Below are positions 57,319 through 64,000 of a stretch of DNA of 64,000 bases, one piece after another (position 1 is the first letter of the stretch; each line of letters begins with the position of its first letter). The notes beneath the pieces are model-generated. The model was not told the DNA's origin. It saw only the letters and a program-made list of their open reading frames with translations, and did no database searches. The position numbers and the translations under genes were made by a program. The DNA comes from Streptomyces sp. CC208A (GTDB taxonomy: Bacteria > Actinomycetota > Actinomycetes > Streptomycetales > Streptomycetaceae): the NCBI RefSeq assembly GCF_030010625.1, contig NZ_JASCXN010000007.1, positions 154,641 through 218,640 of the forward strand, written 5' to 3'.

Positions 57319-58376
57319 ACGACCGCCCGACCCCGCCCCGCTTCTCGGTGGTGATCTGCGTCTACACGGAGGAGCGGTGGGGGGACATCCTCGCCGCCGT
57401 CGACTCCGTCCGGAAGCAGTCGCTGCCGCCGCTGGAGACCCTGCTCGTCGTCGACCACAACGAGCGGCTGCTGCACCGGCTCACCGAGGAGTACGCGGGA
57501 AGCACGGCCGGACCGGACGGCGAGGAGGTGCGGGTGCTCGCCAACGCGGGCCCCCGCGGCCTCTCCTCCGGCCGCAACACCGGGATCGCCGCCGCCCGCG
57601 GCGAGTTCGTCGCCTTCCTCGACGACGACGCCGTGGCCGAGCGCGACTGGCTCCACCACTTCGCCGCCGGCTACGCGGACCCGGCGGTCGTCGCCGTCGG
57701 CGGACGCACCCTGCCCGCCTGGGCCTCCGGCCGCCGGCCCGTCTGGTTCCCCGAGGAGTTCGACTGGGTCGTCGGCTGTACGTACCGGGGGCTGCCCCCC
57801 GGCCGGGTACGGGTCCGCAACGTGCTCGGCGGCAACGCCTCCTTCCGGCGCTCCGCCTTCGACGCGGCGGGCGGCTTCGCCACCGGCATCGGCAGGGACG
57901 GCGACCGCCGGCCGCTCGGCTGCGAGGAGACCGAGCTGTGCATCCGGCTGGCGAACGCCGTGCCGGGCGCGGTCCTGCTCATCGACGACCGGGCCGTCAT
58001 CCACCACAAGGTGCCCGCCGCCCGCGAGCGCTTCGCCTACTTCCGCACCCGCGTCTACGCCGAGGGCCTGTCCAAGGCCCTCGTCGCCCAGAGCGTCGGC
58101 GCGGGCAAGGGCCTGGAGTCCGAACGGCGCTACACCACCCGGGTGCTGCCCGCCGGCGTGCTGCGCGGGACGCGGGACGCCCTCCTCGGCCGGGCGGGCG
58201 GCGCGGGCCGCGCCGGGGCGATCGTCACGGGCGTGGCGCTCGCCGCCGGCGGCTACGCCCTCGGCACCCTCCGCGCCCGCCGCGGCCGCTCCCCCGCCTT
58301 CTCCTGGGGCCCGATCACCCCGGCGGGCGCACCCCGGGAGGGCCGGGACCCGGCGGCGAAGGAGGCGCTCGCGTGA
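57315..58376 (+). CDS. Second glycosyltransferase family 2 protein, TTG start
   Basis: A 353-residue GT2 enzyme with FSVVICVYTEERWGDILAAVDSVRKQSLPPLETLLVVDHN, GLSSGRNTGIAAARGEFVAFLDDDA (DDD at 103-105), the nucleotide-sugar end GGNASFRRSAFDAAGGF, a CEETELCIRL block and a late basic stretch. It starts with TTG: TTGA overlaps the preceding stop, with GGGGAGAGG nine to ten bases upstream, and no other start keeps the GT2 N-terminus. The third gene overlaps its stop by four bases. Confidence 0.85.
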   Translation: MNDRPTPPRFSVVICVYTEERWGDILAAVDSVRKQSLPPLETLLVVDHNERLLHRLTEEYAGSTAGPDGEEVRVLANAGPRGLSSGRNTGIAAARGEFVAFLDDDAVAERDWLHHFAAGYADPAVVAVGGRTLPAWASGRRPVWFPEEFDWVVGCTYRGLPPGRVRVRNVLGGNASFRRSAFDAAGGFATGIGRDGDRRPLGCEETELCIRLANAVPGAVLLIDDRAVIHHKVPAARERFAYFRTRVYAEGLSKALVAQSVGAGKGLESERRYTTRVLPAGVLRGTRDALLGRAGGAGRAGAIVTGVALAAGGYALGTLRARRGRSPAFSWGPITPAGAPREGRDPAAKEALA

Positions 58377-59191
58377 ACGGCACCCCGGAGGGAGCGGAGC
58401 CCGTACCCGCTCCCGTACCGATCCTCATGTACCACGCGGTCGCCCCCGATCCGGCGCCCGCGACGCTCGGGCTCTCCGTGACGCCCGAGGCCTTCGCCGC
58501 CCAGATGGACCTGGTGGCCGCGCGGGGCCTCACCCCGCTCACCACCGCCGCGCTCGCCGCCGCCTGGCGGACCGGCGGGGAGCTGCCCGAACGGCCGGTG
58601 CTCGTCACCTTCGACGACGGGTACGAGGGCGTGCACCGGTACGCCCTGCCGGTGCTGGCGAAGCACTCCTTCGCGAGCACCGTCTTCGTCACCAGCGGCT
58701 GGCTGCCCGGCCGGCACACCACCGGCGGCGCCCTCGACACCATGCTCTCCTGGGAGCAGGTCCGCGAACTGGCCGCCGCCGGCACCGAGATCGGCGGGCA
58801 CAGCCACAGCCACCCGCAGATGGACCAGCTCGACGCGCGGCGGCTGCGGTTCGAGGCGCTGCGCTGCCGGGAGCTCGTCGGCGAGGAGCTCGGCGGCGCG
58901 CCGGTCTCCTTCGCCTACCCGTACGGCTACTCCAGCCGGCGGGTGCGCGCCGCCGTCCGGGAGGCCGGCTTCGCGCAGGCCCTCGCGGTCGGCAACGCGC
59001 TCGCCCGCCACCGCCAGGGGCCGTACGCCCTGGAACGGGTCACCGTCCGCCGCTCCACCACGATCGAGGAGTTCTCCCGCCTCGTCGAGGGCCGGGCGAT
59101 CGGCCGGAACTTCGCCGCCGACCGCGTCCTGACGAAGGGGTACGCGCTGGCCCGCCGGGCCCGGGGAGCGGTGCGCGGCCACTGGATCTGA
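58373..59191 (+). CDS. Polysaccharide deacetylase
   Basis: A 272-residue NodB-like carbohydrate esterase 4. The catalytic TFDDGY is at 79-84, the zinc histidines HSHSHP at about 143-148, and YPYGYSS plus GNALARHRQGPYALERVTVRR further on. The GTG overlaps the preceding stop (GTGA). There is no signal peptide, unlike many secreted members, so it may act on a cytosolic lipid-linked sugar made by the two glycosyltransferases. It ends before a hairpin-free 50-base gap. Confidence 0.88.
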   Translation: MNGTPEGAEPVPAPVPILMYHAVAPDPAPATLGLSVTPEAFAAQMDLVAARGLTPLTTAALAAAWRTGGELPERPVLVTFDDGYEGVHRYALPVLAKHSFASTVFVTSGWLPGRHTTGGALDTMLSWEQVRELAAAGTEIGGHSHSHPQMDQLDARRLRFEALRCRELVGEELGGAPVSFAYPYGYSSRRVRAAVREAGFAQALAVGNALARHRQGPYALERVTVRRSTTIEEFSRLVEGRAIGRNFAADRVLTKGYALARRARGAVRGHWI

Positions 59192-59242
59192 GGGGCGCCA
59201 AAACCCCGTGCGCCGTCCGGGCGGTTGGCGGATCATGGCGGC

Positions 59243-60352
59243 ATGCCAGAGACTCCCTCCGTACCGTCCGGGCCGCGCGAGGCGCTGCCGTTCGCGGTCG
59301 GCCTCGACGACAGCGACTCACCGGCCGACGTCATGGACGCGCTCCTCCTCGACCGGTTCACGACCGGGGAGCAGCCGCACGCGCACGGCGCCACCCTGGA
59401 CCGGGTCAGGCCCGACGCGACCCTGCTGCCGCCGGGCGCCCGGGTGCTGTGGGGGGCCAAGGACGAGGACCGCAGCTCCGTGCTGGCCGCGGGCGAGGGG
59501 TGGACGATCCTCGCCTCCCGGTGGAAGCACCGAGCCGACGTCACGGTGACGGCGACCGACCCGGAGCTGGCCGCGCGGATCCTCGCCGAGGCGACGGACG
59601 GCGCCAAGGACGAGCCCGAACCGGAGCCCGAGGACGTCACGATGGGCTTCTGGTACCTGGCGCCGCAGCGCGGCCCGCGCCGGATGACCCGCCGGATCAG
59701 TGCGGACACCTGGGAGGGTGCCCGCCCCAACTACACGGCGCCGGTCGCCGAGTCGATGGACCGGCTGATGAAGCTGACGCCCGAGGACGTCACCGGGCGG
59801 CTCCTGCTGCTGCACGGCCCGCCCGGCACCGGGAAGACCTCCGCGCTGCGCACCCTCGCCCGGTCCTGGCAGGACTGGTGCCAGGTGGACTGCGTGCTCG
59901 ACCCCGAGCGGCTCTTCAACGACATCGGCTATCTGATGGACATCGCCATCGGGGAGGACGACGGCACCGAGAAGGAGCGGTGGCGGCTGCTGCTCCTGGA
60001 GGACTGCGACGAGCTGATCCGGGGCGGGGCCAAGGAGGCCACCGGGCAGGCGCTGTCCCGGCTGCTCAACCTGACGGACGGTCTGCTCGGCCAGGGCCGC
60101 AACGTGCTGGTGGGGCTCACCACCAACGAGGACGTGGAGCGGCTGCACCCGGCGATCGTCCGGCCCGGACGCTGCCTGGCCCGGATCGAGGTCGGGCCGC
60201 TCACCCGGGCCGAGTCGGTGGCGTGGCTGGGCCGCGAGGACGGGGTGCCGGCCGAGGGCGCCACGCTGGCGGAGCTGTTCGCGCTGCGGCGCGGCGCCTC
60301 CCCCGCCGAGCTCCCCGAGCAGCGCACCCCCGCCCCCGGGCTCTATCTCTGA
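59243..60352 (+). CDS. AAA ATPase of the DUF5925 type
   Basis: A 369-residue protein. Residues 1-130 are an accessory domain; 135-175 carry MGFWYLAPQRGPRRMTRRI. The AAA core begins with Walker A GPPGTGKTS at 192-200, continues with Walker B LLLLEDCDEL and a sensor region GLTTNEDVERLHPAIVRPGRC, which is the arginine-finger style of classical AAA proteins. Such proteins act as unfoldases or remodelers; no partner is adjacent. The C-terminal 80 residues form a lid. The ATG at 59243 was taken over an in-frame TTG at 59225. Confidence 0.82.
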   Translation: MPETPSVPSGPREALPFAVGLDDSDSPADVMDALLLDRFTTGEQPHAHGATLDRVRPDATLLPPGARVLWGAKDEDRSSVLAAGEGWTILASRWKHRADVTVTATDPELAARILAEATDGAKDEPEPEPEDVTMGFWYLAPQRGPRRMTRRISADTWEGARPNYTAPVAESMDRLMKLTPEDVTGRLLLLHGPPGTGKTSALRTLARSWQDWCQVDCVLDPERLFNDIGYLMDIAIGEDDGTEKERWRLLLLEDCDELIRGGAKEATGQALSRLLNLTDGLLGQGRNVLVGLTTNEDVERLHPAIVRPGRCLARIEVGPLTRAESVAWLGREDGVPAEGATLAELFALRRGASPAELPEQRTPAPGLYL

Positions 60353-60358
60353 GCGGGC

Positions 60359-60388
60359 GGTCCGCCGGGGCCGTACCCCCGGCGGACC
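60359..60388. terminator. Strong hairpin between DUF5925 and YtrA-like gene
   Basis: Perfect 12-bp arms at 60359-60370 and 60377-60388, a 6-base loop and a following TTTCCTT. It lies between stops at 60352 (plus) and 60400 (minus). Confidence 0.88.
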
Positions 60389-60399
60389 TTTCCTTCCGG

Positions 60400-60777
60400 T
60401 CACTCGGAGTCGTACGCGGCCCTCAGCGCGTCCCGTACGGCGGCCTCGGCCTCGTCCCGGGTGAGGCCCAGGCGGTACGCCTCCTCCGCGTACTGCGCGG
60501 CGGCGGAGGCGGCCCTGCGGCTGGCGGCGTCGCCGGCCGCCGCGACGAAGGTGCCGTGCCGGCCCCGGGTCTCGATGACCCCGTCGGCCTCCAGGGCCTT
60601 GTACGCCTTGGCGACCGTGTTCGCGGCGAGCCCCAGCTGCTCCGCGAGTCCCCGGACCGTCGGCAGCTTGTAGCCGACCGGGAGTCTGCCCGACCGGGCC
60701 CGCTCCGAGATCTGGGCGCGCAGCTGTTCGTAGGGGGCGGTGGTGGACTGGTGGTCCACGACGATTGTCAGTGTCAC
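60400..60777 (-). CDS. YtrA-like GntR regulator
   Basis: A 125-residue small GntR protein. The winged helix TAPYEQLRAQISERARSGRLPVGYKLPTVRGLAEQLGLAANTVAKAYKALEADGVIETRGRHGTFV fills 13-77, and a short helical tail replaces a ligand domain. YtrA-type proteins often control ABC transporters near them; none is here, and the divergent gene is a GNAT protein at 60851. GTG 60777 opens the VTLTIVVDHQST segment. Confidence 0.87.
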   Translation of the reverse strand: MTLTIVVDHQSTTAPYEQLRAQISERARSGRLPVGYKLPTVRGLAEQLGLAANTVAKAYKALEADGVIETRGRHGTFVAAAGDAASRRAASAAAQYAEEAYRLGLTRDEAEAAVRDALRAAYDSE

Positions 60778-60850
60778 CCCGCCGATTCTGCCCCCACCCC
60801 GCCGGAAAATGGGAGGCGGCGGTGCGGCACCGGCCGTACCGTGCAGGCCC

Positions 60851-61774
60851 ATGACTGTCATCGTCCGTGACGTACGGCCCGAGGACGCCGGGGGTTTCGC
60901 CCGCGTCCGGCGCGCGGCCCTTCCCTACATGCTGGCCACCGCCGAGCAGACTGCCTTCGCCTGGGCGCACGCCCACCCCGGGGCCCACTCCCGGCCGCTG
61001 GTCGCCGAGACGGAGGACGGCGGGATCGTCGGCACGGCCGAGGTCTCCCTCGCCCACGAGTCGCCGGAGCCGGGGATCGGCACGGTCAACGTGTTCGTGC
61101 ACCCCGGGCACCGGGGCCTGGGGGCGGGCGGGCTGCTGCTGCGGTCCGCCGAGGAGCACCTGGCGGAGCGGGGCGCGACCACGCTCTACAGCTGGGTGCT
61201 CGACGCCCCGGGGAACCGGGCCTTCGCCGAGCGGCACGGATACGCGCCGAGCCGCGAGGCGTGCTTCCTGCGGCTGGACCTGACCTCGGCCGAACTGCCG
61301 CCCCTCCAGGCGCTCCCGCCGGGGGTGGAGCTGCGGACGGCGGCGGACTTCACGGACGATCCGCGGCCGATGTTCGAGCTGGACGCGGCGACCACCGCCG
61401 ACGAGCCGGGTGACGTCCCCACCGTCTTCGACGACTACGCGTACTGGCTGGACTCCACCTGGGGCAACCCGCTGCTGGACCGGGAGCTGTCGACGGTCGC
61501 GGTGGTGGACGGGGTGCCGGCCGCCTTCACGGCGGCCCTGACCGACGGGCTGGGCCGGTACGGCTCGGGCATGACGGGTACGGCCCCCGGCTTCCGCGGC
61601 CGGGGCCTGGCGAAGCTGGTGAAGAACGACTCGCTGCACCGGGCGCGGGCGGCGGGCTGCACGGAGGCGTTCACCGGGAACGACGCGGGGAACGGGCCGA
61701 TGCTGGCGATCAACGAGTGGTTCGGGTACACGATCGACGCGACCGAGGTGCGGTATGTCCGGACGCTCGGTTGA
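60851..61774 (+). CDS. Tandem-domain GNAT acetyltransferase
   Basis: A 307-residue protein with two GNAT domains. The first (about 1-150) has VFVHPGHRGLGAGGLLLRSAEEHL and GNRAFAERHGY. The second has MTGTAPGFRGRGLAKLVKNDSLHRA and GPMLAINEWFGYTID. Both acetyl-CoA pyrophosphate loops (R/Q-x-x-G-x-G/A) are visible. Mycothiol synthase MshD has a comparable double domain, but this sequence lacks its signature, so an amino sugar or amine substrate is equally likely. The stop overlaps the DUF402 start by 20 bases. Confidence 0.85.
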   Translation: MTVIVRDVRPEDAGGFARVRRAALPYMLATAEQTAFAWAHAHPGAHSRPLVAETEDGGIVGTAEVSLAHESPEPGIGTVNVFVHPGHRGLGAGGLLLRSAEEHLAERGATTLYSWVLDAPGNRAFAERHGYAPSREACFLRLDLTSAELPPLQALPPGVELRTAADFTDDPRPMFELDAATTADEPGDVPTVFDDYAYWLDSTWGNPLLDRELSTVAVVDGVPAAFTAALTDGLGRYGSGMTGTAPGFRGRGLAKLVKNDSLHRARAAGCTEAFTGNDAGNGPMLAINEWFGYTIDATEVRYVRTLG

Positions 61775-62237
61775 GGTGGCGCTGTGGAAGGCGGGCCGGC
61801 TGAAGATCCGCTATCCCGCCGAGGTGGTGACGGAGACGGGGACCCGGCTCTCGGTGCGGGCGCCGTGGGCGGCGGAGGGGGTGCGGGACTTCGGTTTCGT
61901 GCGCTTCGAGCCCGGTGACGTCTTCGTCGAGCACTACTGGACCGACCGCTGGTTCACCGTCAAGGAGGTGCGGTCGGCGGAGGGCGGCCTGAAGGGCTGG
62001 TACTGCGACGTCACCCGACCGGCCGAGATCGGGCCGACCGGGGTGACGGTCGAGGACCTGGACCTGGACCTGTGGGTGTCGGCGGACGGCAGCGAGGTGC
62101 TCCGGCTCGACGAGGACGAGTTCGCCGCGAGCGGTCTGACCGTCGCCGACCCGGAGGCCGCCGAGCAGGCCGTGACCGCCCTCGACGAGCTGGAACGGCT
62201 GGGCCGGCGGGGGCTGGTGGCGCTGCTCGGCGGGTAG
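61755..62237 (+). CDS. DUF402 (FomD-like) protein
   Basis: A 160-residue cytosolic protein with the DUF402 pattern GDVFVEHYWTDRWFTVKEVRSAEGGLKGWYCDVTRP and DLDLDLWVSADGSEVLRLDEDEF. FomD hydrolyses nucleotide-activated phosphonates, and other DUF402 proteins act as nucleoside phosphatases. Acidic residues expected for two metal ions are present. Its start is 20 bases inside the GNAT gene. It converges with the secreted DUF6299-like gene, ten bases between stops. Confidence 0.8.
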   Translation: MSGRSVEVALWKAGRLKIRYPAEVVTETGTRLSVRAPWAAEGVRDFGFVRFEPGDVFVEHYWTDRWFTVKEVRSAEGGLKGWYCDVTRPAEIGPTGVTVEDLDLDLWVSADGSEVLRLDEDEFAASGLTVADPEAAEQAVTALDELERLGRRGLVALLGG

Positions 62238-62247
62238 GCCTCAGTGG

Positions 62248-63008
<761 letters not shown>

Positions 63009-64000
63009 ATGAGCCCTCGCCGTACGACCGCCGTCCTCACCGTCTCCGCGGCGGTCGCCCTCGCCGGGTTCGCCGGCGCGGCCCCCGCCTCCGCGCACGG
63101 GTCGATGACCGATCCGGTGAGCCGGGTCGCGGCCTGTTACGCGGAGGGGCCCGAGTCGCCTTCGTCGGCGGCGTGCCGGGCGGCGGTGGCCGCGAGCGGG
63201 ACGCAGGCCTTCTACGACTGGAACGGGGTGAACATCGGGGACGCGGCCGGGCGGCACCGGGAGTTGATCCCGGACGGGAAGCTGTGCAGCGCGGGGAACG
63301 ACACGTACCGCGGCCTCGACCTGGCCCGTGCGGACTGGCCCGCGACGAAGCTGACGGCCGGGCCGCGCACCTTCCGGTACAAGGGCACGGCGCCCCACAA
63401 GGGGACGTTCGCGCTGTACGTGACGAAGGACGGGTACGACCCGTCGAAGCCGCTGGCCTGGTCGGACCTGGAGGAGCGGCCGTTCCTGACGGTGACCGAC
63501 CCGGGGATGCGGGACGGCGACTACGTCTTCGAGGGGACCGTGCCGGAGAAGTCGGGCCGCCACCTCGTCTACTCGATCTGGCAGCGGTCCGACTCCCCCG
63601 AGGCGTTCTACACCTGCTCCGACGTGGTGTTCGGCGGGGAGAGCGGCGGTGGTGCGGCTCCGTCCGCCTCCGTCTCGACGCCCCCGTCGGCTTCACCGAC
63701 CTCGCCGGCCTCGCCGGCCAAGCAGTCGACCAAGGAGCCGGCGACGGAGCCGACGGCCGAGGCGACGGAGGTCGGTGCCCCCGCGGCCTCCCCCGACGTC
63801 ACCTCCGCCCCCGCCCCCGCCCCCGCCGCCACCGCGTCCGGTGCGCCCGCTCCCGTCCCCGCCGGCGAGTCGGTGGAGCTCGCCGAGACCGGCGGGGGCG
63901 GTGCCACTCCGTATCTCGTGCTGGGTGGTGCCGCCGTGTTCGCGGTGGGCGCGGGGGTGCTGTTCACGGCGGCGCGGCGGACGCGGGGGACACGGCGGGG
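63009..64000 (+). CDS. Wall-anchored AA10 lytic polysaccharide monooxygenase (3' end cut)
   Basis: Copper enzyme that oxidatively cleaves chitin or cellulose. The signal peptide ends APASA|H so that His30 becomes the mature N-terminal histidine. The second copper histidine is His130 in GTAPHKGTFALYV, and the family end VYSIWQRSDSPEAFYTCSDVVF is intact. After the catalytic domain (30-210) a Ser/Pro/Ala/Thr linker of about 80 residues leads to LAETG (291-295), a hydrophobic helix and an Arg-rich tail. Only the last few residues lie beyond the window. Wall anchoring is unusual for this family, whose members are mostly freely secreted. Confidence 0.9.
   Translation, partial: MSPRRTTAVLTVSAAVALAGFAGAAPASAHGSMTDPVSRVAACYAEGPESPSSAACRAAVAASGTQAFYDWNGVNIGDAAGRHRELIPDGKLCSAGNDTYRGLDLARADWPATKLTAGPRTFRYKGTAPHKGTFALYVTKDGYDPSKPLAWSDLEERPFLTVTDPGMRDGDYVFEGTVPEKSGRHLVYSIWQRSDSPEAFYTCSDVVFGGESGGGAAPSASVSTPPSASPTSPASPAKQSTKEPATEPTAEATEVGAPAASPDVTSAPAPAPAATASGAPAPVPAGESVELAETGGGGATPYLVLGGAAVFAVGAGVLFTAARRTRGTRR

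Overview
The window reads as a chromosomal segment of a Streptomyces species. Base composition is very high in G+C with strong third-position GC bias. Two chaplin genes sit side by side, cell-wall sorting motifs are of the LAETG type, and there are a class F sortase, a mycothiol-dependent formaldehyde dehydrogenase, a Streptomyces-type soxR and many GTG starts. The order long chaplin, chpH, M20 peptidase, gntR-gntK-gntP, FAD dehydrogenase ... soxR, maoC ... hmgA ... SGNH lipase matches, from memory and unchecked, the S. coelicolor region around SCO1674-SCO1725. No prophage, transposase or CRISPR array is visible; this is core chromosome with local variable patches.

Layout. 1-5.9 kb: ferritin-like protein (cut by the window start), an LLM-class F420 oxidoreductase, an aldo/keto reductase coupled to a RecD2-like protein with lost ATPase motifs, a 25-bp perfect hairpin, then small conserved proteins. 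5.9-7.1 kb: the chaplin pair that coats aerial hyphae. 7.2-13.2 kb: M20 hydrolase, tRNA-Leu(GAG), pseudouridine synthase, the mscR/MBL formaldehyde unit and an amino-acid permease. 13.4-16.3 kb: gluconate regulon with a palindromic operator. 16.3-21.5 kb: KstD-like FAD dehydrogenase, NUDIX protein, two coupled DUF202 proteins, a quinone-oxidoreductase-type protein, an MBL protein and a 24-bp tandem repeat. 21.5-25.4 kb: a kinase/acyl-CoA dehydrogenase/TetR/SDR module with matching operators. 25.4-29.6 kb: a Tat-exported NamZ-type muramidase whose start region is repeated five times, an alpha/beta hydrolase, a zinc-ribbon protein and a BKACE-like protein without metal ligands. 29.7-38.2 kb: soxR, maoC, three further regulators, acyl-CoA, alcohol and aldehyde dehydrogenases, and an exporter. 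38.4-40 kb: class F sortase with its presumed substrate. 40-47.5 kb: a molybdopterin oxidoreductase, a TetR, and an operon of beta-helix protein, cupredoxin-type lipoprotein and polytopic membrane protein. 47.5-53.1 kb: hmgA with a clear promoter/operator, a UTRA regulator, a stand-alone type ISP C-terminal domain, a deletion scar of a TetR/ABC locus and a CoA-transferase. 53.4-64 kb: a membrane-anchored pseudokinase, a secreted SGNH hydrolase, a three-gene glycan operon, an AAA ATPase, a YtrA-like regulator, a double GNAT, DUF402, DUF6299 and a wall-anchored copper monooxygenase cut by the window end.

How the genes work together. Three themes recur: building and decorating the hyphal surface (chaplins, sortase, glycan operon, NamZ, LPMO); acyl-CoA, alcohol and ring-acid catabolism under many local repressors with visible operators; and proteins that keep a catalytic fold but have lost catalytic residues (RecD2-like, BKACE-like, pseudokinase). 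A further oddity is short tandem repeats that seem to have grown from the starts or ends of genes. All functions are inferred from sequence features read by eye; no database search was run.
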